This document shows, piece by piece, positions 39,160 to 54,185 of a stretch of 64,000 bases of DNA. Position numbers and translations under genes: made by a program. The notes under the pieces were generated by a model. It was not told where the DNA came from. It saw nothing but the letters and a program-made list of their open reading frames with translations, and did not search any database. Source of the DNA: Microcebus murinus (lineage: Eukaryota > Chordata > Mammalia > Primates > Cheirogaleidae); contig NC_134109.1 in NCBI RefSeq assembly GCF_040939455.1, positions 30,397,501 to 30,461,500 on the forward strand, written 5' to 3'. Positions within the stretch are counted from its first letter, which is position 1. Each line of letters starts with the position of its first letter.

Positions 39160-39490
39160 AGGCTAAGAGACCTTGCAGTTTCCTGGGGACCCTCTCGGCA
39201 TGCTCCTGCAGTGCCACACTGCTGAATGACATCAGCTGAGAGCAACAGCTGCCAGCTAGCACCAAGGCCCCAGTCTCCTTAGTAAGGTCATCTTAAATCA
39301 CCCCACTCCAGTCAGTCCACCAGATAATTGCAAGCTCACGAATGACTCCAGGCAAGATCAGCAGAAGAACTGCCCAGGTGAGCCCAGGAGCCCAGCCCTA
39401 ACTGCAGATTCATAAGCAGATAAATGGATGTTGTTTTAAGTGGCTAAGTTCTGGAGTGGCTTGTTATGTAGTCACAGATGACTGCAACAC
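39160..39490 (+). mobile_element. MaLR-type LTR fragment
   Basis: 'gttgttttaagtggctaagt' and 'ggcttgttatgtagtcacag' mark the 3' end of a sense MLT1-related LTR. The 5' limit is uncertain. Confidence 0.6.
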
Positions 39491-39578
39491 TCCCCTAAGG
39501 GCCAGCTGTTTGTGAAATCTTAAGTAGTTCCCAGGAAGCTCCTAAGAATCTGTTTCTGGTGGTTTTTTGTTTTTGTTT

Positions 39579-39839
39579 ATGAGATAGGGTCTCCCTCTGT
39601 TGCCCTGGGTAGAGTGCAGTGGTGTCATTGTAGCTCACTGCAACCTCAAACTCCTGGGCTCAAGGGATCCTCCTGCTTCAACCCCGAGTAGCTGGGCCTA
39701 CAGGCATGCGCCACCATGCCCGGCTAATTTTTCTATTTTTAGTAGATATGGGGGTCTTGAACTCCTGACCTCAAGTGATCTTCCCGCCTCAGCCGCCCAG
39801 AGCACTAGGATTACAGGCCTAAAGCCAGCACAGCTAGCC
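39579..39839 (-). mobile_element. Old Alu SINE, antisense
   Basis: Antisense Alu from 'gagatagggtctccctctgt', with internal deletion near the second arm ('agatatgggggtcttgaac'). Confidence 0.85.
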
Positions 39840-40224
39840 TGTTTCTAGTGTTTTCACTGCCTTGCTCCATAATATCGCTCAAGTCACTTAGCATCCACAC
39901 CTCAATTATTTTGCTCCTCAAATGGGCATGTTACCATGTATTTCAGAAGGGCGTGTTGAAAAAAAAATTATTTCTGTAGGATGTTTCTATATGTAGTTGA
40001 GTGGGAGTGAAAAGTCTGGCTATATATTTAGTAAGTGGGTCTGTTTTGATAGCTTTGGCTAATAAGGTTTCTCTGCTGAGGCTGTCCTTAGACAATGTCA
40101 GACTGTTCTGGTTTTACCAGCAGACAGTCTTCAGACTCCTGATTACTGCCTCTTCTCTCTCATCCACCCCAGCTCTTCTTCCCCCGCCCCCCATGCTCTT
40201 TCTGTCATCTTTAGGGCAGACCTG

Positions 40225-40350
40225 GGATTGACGTTGCAGCCTTGGATGGCCTTTGTCCTTCCCACTTAGCAAGCCTATATCTTATCTCTATCTCTTGCTC
40301 CTGGCACTGTGCCCTGCATGGAGTAGATGCTCACTATATGTTGAATGATG
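40225..40350 (+). repeat. L2 LINE 3' end
   Basis: 'tggcactgtgccctgcatgg' followed by 'tagatgctcactatatgttg', the usual L2 terminus. Confidence 0.6.
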
Positions 40351-40965
40351 ACACTATTAAACTGCCAATGCTTGAGTAGAAGAACCCAAACAAGGCAAAA
40401 ATTTAATTATTTTTATGAGACAGGGAAGCTGCTCTTTAAAAGAGGTATTTTGCTGAAGCCAGTGTTAGGATGGGTACAGCAAAAGGCCTGGGGGGCAGAT
40501 CGTGTTTTGCAAGAATTATCTGATTTGGTTCTTTGGTTATGCAAAGTTGAAGCAGTGGTGGCCCCTCTTCCTAGAAGAATGAAGCAAACAGGGCCAATTT
40601 CATGGCTAAGGCTTGCTCTAGTCCCTGGCATGTGGCTGACTTGGGGAGAGGTTGCAGAAATGTGCTTTGGGGGCCAAGGATCCTGTTTGAATGAAAGGGA
40701 TCCAATACCCAGACCATATCTCTCTTGGGGTTTAACATTTTTTGATACTTCTGATGCTGGAGATGGTACCAACCAAGGCCAGCAGGCAGAAAGGGACATG
40801 AAGGCTTCCCAAGGGGCAACTGAAGCTGACAGCAAGAGGAGCCCGGAATGGGAATTTGGCCCACTACCAGCACTGAGGTTATCATATTGTAAAGGCTGGT
40901 TGGTGTGGGCAGAATGTGGTAGGCTGGAGACCGTTCCTGACCCAGTCCCCTCGCTCTCGGAGTGA
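40345..40965 (+). other. 206-codon ORF, unrecognised
   Basis: Longest ORF outside the repeats and the CpG island. It starts at the tail of an L2 fragment and gives a Trp/Leu/Gly-rich product with no domain, signal or motif I can name. Minus-strand ORFs of 140 and 142 codons overlap it, indicating a locally stop-poor segment. No splice, promoter or poly(A) evidence is visible, so chance is the leading explanation; a lineage-specific transcript cannot be excluded. Confidence 0.15.
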
Positions 40966-41149
40966 GTTTGGAAGTGCTAACTGTGTGTAGATGAAGCACA
41001 CAGGTGAAACTTTAGGAGCCCAAGTCTGTAGAGGTGTGGTAAGACCCCTGTAATGTCCGGGAGCTAAAACTCCGGCCTAGTGTGACAGTGCAGGACAGAC
41101 AACCTCTTTCCCTCTCCTTCGCACCCTGACTTTCTCCTCTCTGATGAAG

Positions 41150-41292
41150 AGTGTGGGGTTACAGCTGAGCAATGCGGGCTCACATCCCGATTCTACCAAC
41201 CTTATGGAGTGGTCGCAAAAATCAAGTGAGAGTATGCATAGCTTGCTTAGAACAATCGTTGGCACAGAGTGAAAGGCTCATAAATGTTGGCT
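41150..41292 (+). repeat. MIR SINE
   Basis: 'cacatcccgattctaccaac' and 'gttggcacagagtgaaaggc' before 'tcataaatgttggcta'. An internally deleted sense MIR. Confidence 0.65.
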
Positions 41293-42145
<853 letters not shown>

Positions 42146-42170
42146 AGTTGCTTTTATTTCCTCCTACCAT

Positions 42171-42340
42171 AGTGGTTCTCAAAGTGTGGTCCTGGGCCAA
42201 CAGCATCAGAATTACCTGGGTTAGAAATGCTAAATCTCAAACCTCACTCCAGACCTCCTGAATTGCTGGGGCACAGCAATCTCTGTTTTAACAAGCTCTT
42301 AGGGGTGATTTTGGTGTTCATGAGAGTTGGAAAACTGTTG
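42171..42340 (+). repeat. MER5A hAT DNA transposon
   Basis: 'agtggttctcaaagtgtggt', then 'ccagacctcctgaattgctg' and 'ctctgttttaacaagctctt', close to the MER5A consensus. Non-autonomous. Confidence 0.88.
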
Positions 42341-43649
42341 CTCTTTAACACTCCTGCCAAATGGTTCTCTGTCCAACCTTTGCTTGTCCTCTTGTGATGG
42401 GGTGCTCACTACCTCTGAGCAGGCCCTTTAAACACATCTTGCCCAAATAAATTCCTTGGCATTTCCTCTCATTAATTCCAATTCCACCATAGAACTGAGT
42501 CACTTTGGGAAGTTTAAAAAACAACCACTGAGTACCAGGTAACTTACTTTGTCTATATTCTATTTAGTTAATATTTGGATGTGCATTAAGATGTGTTATT
42601 TGGATTCTATATTCCCACTGACATATATATATATATATATTATATATATATAATCTGCATAATTTATAGATTTTGAATAGTATGGAAGCAAATACTTTAA
42701 GTTTCCTCTATCCAGATTCTTTGTCAAATATTTATTGTTTAAAGAAATATTTATATAGAGAGATAAATAAAATTCTTATATGTAAAGAAAGCAAATTATA
42801 ATGTGAAAGGAAGCTTGGAATTGTGGGAAGAACTCCAATCTAGCAGTAATAAGACCTGAGTTCTGGTCCTGGATCTGCTATTGGTTAGCTGTGTGTTAAT
42901 TGGGCTATTATTTGGGATTCTATGAGACTTACTTTGGGAGGCAACTTCTATGATATCAAGAATACATTTTCAGGAAGGATCTGTGTTGACTAGAAACAAT
43001 ACATAATTTTCATTAAGAAAATTTATGGCAAAAACACAGACCTGCTTCTTTAATGGGCAGTTGTGTCCTGCTTTAGAATCTGAGTCCTGATTTCTTTATT
43101 TCTTTATTTTTTGCTTTGGAAATGAACAATAGATAGGTTGGCAGAAGAGAGAACAGGTGCAGAGGGAGCTAACAGGGGCTTTGTTGAAACAACAGACTTG
43201 CTTTCCTGAAATAAGCTTTAGCCTTTAGCCAAATGCCTTGTGTAGATTTCCATAAATAAAAACCTGATGGTAATATAGATTCTTTAAAGGGTCTTAAAAT
43301 AGGAGGTAGGCTGGGGCTGCAGGCTTAGGTAGGGCACACGATGCAACTTTCCTCTTCTACCTTTTCCTTCTTTGTCTTCACTCATCCATGAGCTTGTATC
43401 TGAAAAGCAGAGAGCAGAGGTGTCAGAATTCTTTGTTTACAAATACTTAATTGGCTAATTTAGTTAAAAAGATATTTAGTTTTTGAGTGATGGAAATCTG
43501 GGTGTCAACAAATTTAAAGGAACAACTGAACAACTGAGTCTAAGGACCAGGCTGCCCTGACCTCAGGAGGGCACCTGGGGAGCTTTTCTATGTGGTGCTG
43601 CTATGGGATGGCCCAGCTCCACATACTCCCTGTATTCGTGTCTCAGCTC
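42341..43649. other. Unassigned stretch with (TA)n and MIR trace
   Basis: An imperfect (TA)n palindrome lies at about 42,624-42,652 and a MIR-like piece near 42,820-42,905 ('gagttctggtcctggatctg'). No gene. Confidence 0.45.
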
Positions 43650-43665
43650 AAAATTCAAATTCCCC

Positions 43666-43976
43666 AATGGCTCACACCTGTAATCCTAGCACTCTGGGAG
43701 GCTGAGGCAAGAGGATCACCTGAGGTAAGGAATTCGAGACCAGCCTGAGCAAAAGTAAGACGCCCATCTCTACCAAAAAGAAAGAAAGAAACGAAAACTC
43801 CAGCTGAGCATTGCTGTGTGCACCTGTAGTCCCAGCTACTCAGGAGGCTGAGGCAGAAGGATCACTTGATCCCAAGAGTTGGAGGTCGTAGTGAGCTACA
43901 ATGACCCCACTGCACTCTACTCAGGGCGACAGAAGGAGACTATGTCTCAACATCATATAAATTTAAAAAATTTTTA
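43666..43976 (+). mobile_element. Old Alu SINE
   Basis: Sense Alu starting within the left arm ('aatggctcacacctgtaatc'). A near-identical TSD, aaaattYaaattcccc, lies at 43,650-43,665 and 43,977-43,992. Confidence 0.85.
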
Positions 43977-43992
43977 AAAATTTAAATTCCCC

Positions 43993-44949
43993 CAAAAGAG
44001 ATTCTGGCTGCCCAGCTGAGGACCTATGTCCACCCTGTGGTCAGGGGAGTGGTCCTGTGACTAACAGCCTCACCAGAAGAACATGGGGAGAAATGAGGCA
44101 GCTCCCTAAAAGTGGGTGTGTGGTGGGAGTGGGGCTTAGTGGCTGCTACCAGAAGGAAAGGGCTGATGAGAAAACACCAGTGTCCAAGCCTCTAGAACTT
44201 CACAAGGAGAGCCGCAAGCAACAGTACATCAGATGCCACCAAGGTACTTCCAGGGCACAACTGCGTGATCTCAGGAGCTTTGAGAGAAGGCTGACATCCA
44301 GTGGCTGGTTTGTAGCATAAAGGTTGCAGCCAACTTTTCTTCTTTTCCTTCTTCTTCTTCACCTTGTTAATGGTTGGCATTCAATGATATTCACTGACTG
44401 ACTGAATGAGTGCACAGCCCCTACCCGGGTTAAGGCAGGAATTCTGCTCTACATTAGCCTGAGTGGAATTAGTTTAGAAACTGTTTAATGATGACTGAGG
44501 CCCACTAGTGCTACCTTTAGCAGAAGATGGCCCTTGTTGGGGTACTGTTTCTGGCAGGCAGGGACAGACATGAACCCAGGCCTGCATGCCAGGGAGCTTC
44601 TGCCTCTTGTCTCCATTCCTCGCTGAATCTCTGCATTCTTCCTCCTGCTGTAGTTTGGTATTCTTTAATTTCCAGCCCACCTTGTCAGAAAACAGCTCTC
44701 TATGCCTCCAGGATTTGTATCCCTTCTACTTAAGAGTCCAGAGTAACCGGGACTGAGTTACCTGCATTCCCATTACAAATCCACAGCAGGGTCTGGACTG
44801 GCCCAGTCAACCAAAATGGCCAAAATGGCACCTGGGGAGGGGGACACCACAGTTATCATATGGATTTGGCTAGAGGAGCAGTTCTCAGGAAAAATAGGGA
44901 GGTTTGGGCAGAAAACCCAATTGGTATCTCCCACAGAAGCCAAATAATA
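43993..44949. other. Unassigned stretch
   Basis: A short (TTC)n is near 44,337-44,360. No gene recognised. Confidence 0.4.
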
Positions 44950-45345
44950 AAACTATTTGCTTGTATTTGCATAGTGTTTTAAGAACACTTGATATCCATG
45001 ATCTCATTTGAGTTTTGGCACAACCCTATGAAGTAGGCAAAGCAGGCATTAATATTCTTACTCCCATATCTACTCTACTTCACTCTGCTGTGGAATCTAT
45101 CGATATTTTTTAATTTCCAGCTCTTCTGTTTGACTTTACAGAAGGGCAGAGACCATGTTATTTTTTATCTTTGCTCTGGGCTCCGTACACGGTGGGCATT
45201 TAGTTGATATTTCTTAAATTGAACTCCTGTTTTCCAGATAAGAAAGCTGAGGTCCAGAGTGCTCATGGCTCGCTTCAGGACACACAACCAGAGGGACAAG
45301 AACCTGATGAGTTGCAACCCAGCCCTCTCCTCCGTGTATCCTGTG
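44950..45345 (-). repeat. MIR SINE interrupted by L2-like piece
   Basis: Antisense MIR halves ('ttgatatccatgatctcatt' and 'ccagataagaaagctgaggt') flank 45,060-45,232, which reads as a sense L2 3' end ('gcagagaccatgttatttt', 'ggtgggcatttagttgatat'). Confidence 0.65.
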
Positions 45346-45729
45346 GACGATTCTTAATCACACAGACCAGGCTTTGGAGCCTTGGTTACACGGTGGCTGA
45401 CGCTAGGCTCTCAGCTGAGAGGGGAGGTCTCCAACAACTTGGAAAGACCAGGTTTTAAGGAATAGAGCCCAGGCTCCCACGTTAGAAGCCTGCAGATTGG
45501 TAGCCTCCAGGAAAACAATCTCAGCCCTCCAAGAAGGGTCCTTGCCAGAGGAAGAAGGCAGGTTATTAAGACTTGACTTTTCTCAGGAGTCGACTCAGCT
45601 ATCTTGAGTTTGAGCCTGTTGGGAGAGAAAGTTGAAAGAAAGTAGACCCTGCCTTTGCAGGAATCTTCCCACTGCATGGCAGGAGGTAAGGTTGGGGACA
45701 CCTGCCAGCTAGAGTTTATGGTCTTGGAG
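45346..45729. other. Unassigned stretch
   Basis: Nothing recognised. A 110-codon minus ORF at 45,411-45,743 lacks known domains. Confidence 0.4.
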
Positions 45730-45870
45730 TTGGGTTGGATCATCTAGTTCTGCCACTTACAAAATGACCCGGGCAAGTCACTTCACCTCTCTGTGTTCAT
45801 CCTCCCAGGGATGTGTGAGGGCTAAACGAGAAAATCTAAGTGGTATATCTTTATATATGTGTCATCATCT
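45730..45870 (+). repeat. MIR SINE
   Basis: 'gttctgccacttacaaaatg', then 'cttcacctctctgtgttcat'. Sense. Confidence 0.75.
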
Positions 45871-46654
45871 CTCTCCATTCAAAGTGGGACAGACAAAATT
45901 GTGCCAGGCGAAAATGAAGAAGGCAAAGTCCCTTTCCTCAAAGACTGACAGCCAAGGGAGGGGAGAGCAGGGAGGGATCTAAGTGGGGGTCAGTCCTGTG
46001 GGAGCCCGGGAAGGAAGTTTCCCCTGTATCTTTAGGGTAGTCAGGAAAGGGTCCCCAAGGTTGCGGAACTTCAGAGCTAGGTGGTAAAGGACAGGTGGGA
46101 GATCACCAGGTAGAGGAAGTGTTTGTCGCGAGTGGTGGAATTATGACAGGGTGACTGTGAGGAGATGGAATTAAACGGGCTGAGGGTGATAGACATGTGG
46201 TCAGATCTGGTTGGACTCTTTACGTTCATGCTGCAGAGGCCACGCTTGGCAGGCTGATTTCAGAGGCACCAACCAAGAAGGCTCTTGGAAATCATAGGCT
46301 CTCAAGATTCCTCTTCCCTGGCTTGCTGGTAGTGTTGGTTCCACCTCTGTTTCTTCAGAGCCAGAAAGGGACCGTGAGAATGCCCTGGTGTCGTCCTCTG
46401 CACCACAGTAGCTGGGTCGGCAGCCCTGTGTTACAGTGAGCCAACTGTGGCAAGGAAGCTGCAGCTGGTCCCTGGACAGAGCACCCAGCGCTGCTTCTCC
46501 TAGAGTTCTCCTCGTTCCCCTCTGTCGAGATGCTTCTTTTCTTTGGTTCCTTTTAAGTTTCAAATCCCCATTTCAGGGGACACTTGAGGTATTATTTATC
46601 TATACTTCAAGTCTTAAGTCTTTTCCTGGCAACAAGTTATTATATAAAAAGGAG
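45871..46654. other. Unassigned stretch
   Basis: An ORF of 120 codons (46,201-46,563, minus) opposes others on the plus strand. No domain recognised. Confidence 0.4.
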
Positions 46655-46806
46655 AGAAGCTCACCAGGTATGGTGGCTCGTGCCTGTAATCCCAGCTTCA
46701 TGGGAGGCAGAAGCAGGATGATCCCTTGAGTCCAGGAGTTTGGGACCAACCTGGGCAACATGGCAAGACCCATCTCTAAAAATAAAAAGAAAGAAAGAAA
46801 GAAAAA
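46655..46806 (+). mobile_element. Alu left-monomer SINE (FLAM/FRAM type)
   Basis: A single arm 'ccaggtatggtggctcgtgc' to 'gcaagacccatctctaaaaa' followed by an (AAAG)n tail. No second monomer. Confidence 0.8.
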
Positions 46807-46895
46807 AGAAGCTAAGACAGGGAGGAAACAAACAGAATGGGTACAGGTGGGAGTGGGTTGCTGGGGACTTCATAGACAAGAAGAGAAGCTTCCTT

Positions 46896-47231
<336 letters not shown>

Positions 47232-47245
47232 AGAGAAGCTTCCTT

Positions 47246-47946
47246 GACTGTTAGTGGATTCAGCATCGGTAGCAATTCTACCCTTATCCAAACTAGAGGC
47301 TTTGGGAGCTCTGAGAACCAGGACCATGGTTTTCACAGCAAATGACTGGAAGGAAAATGTTGAGGGTTTATCAGAATACATTGCTGTTGTTTTAGTTTCC
47401 TCTTCCTTTCCTTCTTGCCTCTCCCTGTTAGTGACCTAGTGTCATAGGCCCGGAAGACATTGACAGCAGGGACACAGGAGTGGCCAAGCGAGGGGACAAT
47501 GTGCGGTGGAGAGGAAGGGGACCCTATAGGCAGACCCACCCAGCTGCAGCCCACGAGCTGCACGGATTGCTCAGCCTGCCCATGAGAGCCGTGGCAGGGG
47601 CCAGCAACAGAGGATCCCTGGTGGAGTAGCAGAGGGCAGCAGGCGAGTGTGCCCACTGTGGGATAAAGAGACACTAGGACATACATTGACAATGAGTGGC
47701 TTAAATTAAGGGCAGAAGATTCACACGTAGCCACATCCAAGCCCCCACAAAAGACACCTGAAGTGTGCAAAATGAGCATCCTGAACCCAGCTCACCCAGT
47801 TTAGCAGGCAAGTGGCCTTAGGTAGTAGTAGCAGCAAGATCTCTGGAGCTTGCTCCACTGTGTGTGGCAATTCTGTTCCCGGGGTGCAGCAAAACAGAGT
47901 GCACTATTCCCTTAGGAAGGAAGGAAGTTTGGGGGAGGGGAAGAGA

Positions 47947-47947
<1 letters not shown>
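47246..47947. other. Unassigned stretch
   Basis: A 148-codon minus ORF (47,333-47,779) has no recognisable domain. No repeat assigned. Confidence 0.4.
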
Positions 47948-47987
<40 letters not shown>

Positions 47988-47998
47988 CGTGCGTGTGC
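47948..47998. repeat. (TG)n(CG)n compound dinucleotide repeat
   Basis: About 15 TG units pass into five CG units. The alternating purine/pyrimidine tract favours Z-DNA. Confidence 0.95.
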
Positions 47999-48199
47999 AT
48001 GAAAAAGAGCGAGACCAGGTTGTTCATGTCTAAACCTAAGCTCGGCGACCTTCTCAAAGGGTTTGTATTCTGCCTCCCACTTCCAGCCTCATGTCTGAAT
48101 AGGGAAATTGTTCCCTCGAACTGTAAGAAACTACTTATTACATTCCAGAGGCACAGAAGTGGAGCATGGAGATCTAAATGTCAAGAGGCCATGAATAGA

Positions 48200-48903
<704 letters not shown>

Positions 48904-49169
48904 TCAGCGCCCCTGTTTATCCAAAGGCGTTATTAAAAGCACCAAACACGTAGGGTTTCGGTGCAGATTTAACGGGAAAGGCATGTGAAGTCCTTGGCAC
49001 GGGCCTGGCACACTGACTCACGTGCCCAAAGGTTAGTTATTTTCGCTGTTGTTCCCTCCAGCCCCAGAGTGTCATTGCACGAGGACAAAGCCAGCGGATT
49101 CCAGGAGACCCTGTGAGAAAGTCTGGCTCCTTGAATGCAAAACCAATACTGAGAAAATGGGTCCTAAGT

Positions 49170-50035
<866 letters not shown>

Positions 50036-50799
50036 GTCTGTAAAAGTGTTTTCTGAACTCTAAAATACTATTTCAGTGTTGGTTGGTATTACAATGAGTG
50101 GTACAGTTGGTAGGTTGGTGGCTTCATCTTTATATACTAATTGAAGGTATGTGTATCCATGCCTAACCTACTGCCTGGTACTCAATAAGCTGTCAGTCAC
50201 TCTGCCATCTCTTGCCCTTGTCCCGAAGAGACAGAGTGCTTATGCAAAACAATGCCAATTCCATCATGTACAGAGCTTTGGGTGGGGGTAGAGGCAGATA
50301 ATCACAGAGACAGATCATGCAGCCACAAACAATTGCACCTGATCTGTATGTACATCAACAAAACCCAAGGAAGCAAAGAAAGAATTCGTCAGATTGGAAT
50401 CTCCTTAACCTTTAGTAAGACAGGAAAAATGGGAGAACTTTCCTGATATTCCACTGGCCCAACAGGCTGCCCTCTGGGGCTCCCACTGACCTCACAGGGC
50501 TCCATCCTAATAACCCAGAGAACAGGCCTAAAACCAGCGTCAGGAGACTACTGTCTCATGTCTGTGAGCAAGAGATTAATAACCTTCAACTAAGTGAGGC
50601 AGAGCCATTCAAGGAGGTTTCTTTGGATAGAAATCTGAAAACCTGCATGCTAAAATAGAAAGTATCTTATCATTTCAGTCTGAATGTTTTGTAATCATGA
50701 TTGTGCCCTTAGTCATTTTATGGAGTTGAGGTTTTCAATGACTGGGCTGTTACTACCTAACAGCTCTTGGCTGAACTCCAGACCTACATAAGCAACTGT
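50036..50799. other. Unassigned stretch
   Basis: No gene, RNA or repeat family recognised. Confidence 0.4.
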
Positions 50800-51265
50800 C
50801 TGCCTGACATCTCTTGAGTATAAAACTCAGCACGTCTAACATTAAACTGCTGAGATTCTCTCCCAAACCAGCTTCTCCCTCAAGCTCCACTAATGGCATT
50901 TCTAGGCTACCAGTTGCTGCGACCAAAAACCTTGGTGTCATCTTCGTCTCTTCTCTTTCTTGTGTCCCCTTTCCTCAATTTTTTCAGGTCTCTATTCAAA
51001 AGTCACCTTGTCACGGAGGCCTTCCCTGGCCCCTCCGAAATGTAACCCCTTCTAGCATTTCATAGCCCCCTTCTCCATTTTTTTTCTTGTTGGCATTCAT
51101 ACCTCTCTAATATATGATGCATTTTATTGTTTATCCCGTTTGTCTGCCTCCCTATTAGAACATGAACTTTATGAGGGGATTTTTGTCTATTTTGTTCACT
51201 ACTTTGTCTCTAGTGCCTTGAGCAGTGACTGACACACAGCAGACAGTGAATAAATGAATGAGTAG
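50800..51265 (+). repeat. L2 LINE 3' region
   Basis: 'cttggtgtcatcttcgtctc', 'ggccttccctggcccctcc' and 'gaacatgaactttatgaggg', ending 'gtgaataaatgaatgag', a typical L2 3' end. Confidence 0.8.
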
Positions 51266-51269
51266 CATA

Positions 51270-51560
51270 AAAAATGAGGAAACCCAAATTAGCTGTGGAC
51301 GCTTTAGCAAGTCACTTGCCCTCACGAGGCTTCGGTTTCCTTGGATGTGAAATTGAGTGTTTGCACTTGATATCTCCAGCTGAGGTGCAGACATCTCTGC
51401 ATTAACTTGAAAAGCTAGGAACAGTTGTGGAGCGAGAAAGGGTCTGAAAATTTGGGTTCAAGCCCCAATAATCGTACTTGTCGAGGTCTTAGTTTCCACA
51501 CCCACAAATTGAAAGGGCTCCACCCAGTGACCGCTCAGGTTACTTCCAGCTCTTAAAAAG
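51270..51560 (+). repeat. MIR-like fragments
   Basis: 'caagtcacttgccctcacga' (51,310) and 'gggttcaagccccaataatc' (51,450) look like two sense MIR pieces. Confidence 0.55.
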
Positions 51561-51610
51561 TAAACTAGAAAATATGTAATTAAAGAAAAAGGGTGTTATA
51601 CTCGTCGGCG

Positions 51611-51624
51611 CCACACGGTGGCGC
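51611..51624 (+). promoter_or_regulatory. CTCF-like motif
   Basis: ccacacggtggcgc fits the CTCF core at 12 of 14 positions and sits in an isolated CpG cluster. Same orientation as the motif at 48,536. Unproven. Confidence 0.35.
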
Positions 51625-52529
51625 GGTCGCCCACCACTGTCTCTAAGAGGGCACTGCTGTGCCAGGTCCACAAACAGCCCCGGCTGCTGTGCAATAAATG
51701 TTAATGTTCACAGACCACTGTGATGGTTGCTGAATCCTCAGCTCTTATTGGTTTGTTTAACACATAACAAAAATCTTTAAAGTGACATTGTTTCAGATAA
51801 GAAGGTATACATCTCAAAACCAGAACAGTGAGCTGAGGTTTGAGCTCAGTCTTTCTTAGCAACATGAATTAAAAGCCAAGGTTTGAAAAGCGGAAGAGTC
51901 ATAGGAAGAAGTCTATGTCAGTGTTAGGTGAGTGAGGCCACAGCTAAATCAGTCCATGCATCTTCCTGCAAATAACCGAGAATGTTCCCTCCGTTAGGTA
52001 GGTGGGATAGGGAATAAATGGACTGTTTGGATTCTAGAAACTTTTTGTTTGCTTGGAAGAGCAGTGAAAGCCTTTGATAAGTAAAAAAGACATCATTATT
52101 AATTAATAGTAGCTATTATCATTATTGTTACTTATTAATGTCATCCTCAGGTTCTGAGTTTTCCCTCCTCCACCATCTTTCCAACTAACAACAATGCTTT
52201 TAGTTTGAAATCTGTGTCATTATTACAAAAAATAAAAGTGCTTTTGTAGTTCTTTATTCCAATTGCAAAAGTATTACACGATTATTTTAGCTATATGGTA
52301 AATAAAAGTAAAATGAAAGCAATAAAAATTACCTATGCCCTATCACTTAAGTCAGAAATACCTGTTATGATTTTGATACTGTCTCCCCTCACTGCATTTG
52401 TGATCATACTATATAAAGGAATGTTTTCACTGCTTTTTCATTTATCATTATATTGTTCACATTTCTACATCATTACAGTATTTTATAATCATCATTACTA
52501 ATAACATGCTTTTTTGGTAACTTCTCTTT
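51625..52529. other. AT-rich unassigned stretch
   Basis: 52,250-52,500 looks like an old interspersed repeat I cannot name. No gene. Confidence 0.35.
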
Positions 52530-52582
52530 ATTTTTTTAATTGACAAATGAAAATCGTATATATTTATAGTGTACTACATGAT

Positions 52583-52623
<41 letters not shown>

Positions 52624-53230
52624 AGACAGAGTCTCGCTTTGTTGCCCAGGCTACAGTGAGTGCCGTGGCGTCAGCCTAGCTCACAGCAACCTCAAACTCC
52701 TGGGCTCCAGTGATCCTTCTGCCTCAGCCTCCCGGGTAGCTGGGACTACAGGCATGCGCCACCATGCCCGGCTAATTTTTTATATATATATCAGTTGGCC
52801 AATTAATTTCTTTCTATTTATAGTAGAGACGGGGTCTCGCTCTTGCTCAGGCTGGTTTTGAACTCCTGACCTTGAGCAATCCGCCCGCCTCGGCCTCCCA
52901 AGAGCTAGGATTACAGGCGTGAGCCACAGCGCCCGGCCACATGATGTTTTGACATATGTATACATCATGGAATAGCTAAATCAAGCTAATTAACATATGC
53001 TTTGCCTCACATATTTTTTTTGTGGTGAGAACACTTAAAATCTACTCTCAGTAATTTTAAAGTATAAAATATATTATTATTAACTATATTCACCTTGATG
53101 TACAATACATCTCTTGAACTTATTCCTTTTTTTTGACTGGCATAAAACCACTATTTTACTTTGTTTCTATGAGTTCAACTTTTTTAGATTCTACATGTAA
53201 GTGAGAACATGAGGTATTTATCTTTCTGTG
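52530..53230 (-). repeat. L1 3' UTR, antisense, split by Alu
   Basis: 'ttaattgacaaatgaaaatc' then, after the Alu, 'gtggtgagaacacttaaaat' and 'ctacatgtaagtgagaacat'. Reverse complement of the L1M 3' UTR. Confidence 0.8.
52588..52938 (-). mobile_element. Alu SINE, lemur type, in L1
   Basis: Antisense full-length copy with a long poly(T). The TSD acatgatgtttt lies at 52,576-52,587 and 52,939-52,950. Confidence 0.95.
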
Positions 53231-53984
53231 GCTTAACACAATTTTCTAATTAGAAAATCAGTACATTTTAGTCATAGAAAAAGCTAAATAATACAGGAAA
53301 AAGAAAAAAAGGTCATTCCTAATCCCAGATTATCTAGATTGAAGATAACTACTGTCCACATTTTGATATATTTCTTTCAATGATATTAATGCATAAGCAT
53401 TTTTCATAAAATTAGGCATATATTATATATCCAGTTTTTCTATTAATTTTTCAAATTTATTTAAAAATTATTTTAAAATTATAACAGATAGATTTCCTTT
53501 TTTCCCTCTTTATATGATCATTTTTCTAATCAATACATGTTGTTCAAAAACCCCCAAAACCCCAATTGTAGGGATAATTATCATTAATGGAATCACTCTT
53601 CTTTTGACTGGACCTATTTGCAGCCCTTGGCTGAAAGGCTGAAATGTAGTCTTTGCAGACTCAACGTGGTTTTAAGCACTGTAATTTCATAGCTGTCCCA
53701 TGGGCTCACTCTGACACTAGGCTGGATGAAGCAGACCTTCTACTTGACCTTCACTCCTTGAGTAAGGGCTCTGATCATGTTAAAATGCAAATAGCTCCAG
53801 AGATGTGACATTCTAATCAGCCCCCCATAATGTATTCCTTTTCTCAACTGAAGTTTTCAAAGGAGATAGAAAGGAGAAGAAGAAAAGGAGGGAAAATTTC
53901 TTGCCATTTTGATGATTCAAGCCAAATGAACCCACAGAAGACAAGAATTAAAATGCTATCCATTGCAATGAGAACATTTACAAT
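53231..53984. other. AT-rich unassigned stretch
   Basis: Holds a sequence at 53,270-53,420 resembling an old unclassified repeat. No gene. Confidence 0.35.
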
Positions 53985-54185
53985 TAATGTATTAAGCACC
54001 TATTATGTATTTAACATTAGGCACTGCCAGGACACTTACTTCATCTGACCTGCGAAACAACCCCATTTTACACAATCTCATAGAAATGGAGGCTCAGAGA
54101 GGTGAAGCGCCCCATCCAGACTCACGACTAGTTGATCAGGAACTTGAACTCAAGTCTGTGTGACTCCAAAGCTTCAGTTCCATCA
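53985..54185 (-). repeat. MIR SINE, antisense
   Basis: 'acattaggcactgccaggac', then 'atggaggctcagagaggtga' and 'gtctgtgtgactccaaagc'. Confidence 0.85.
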
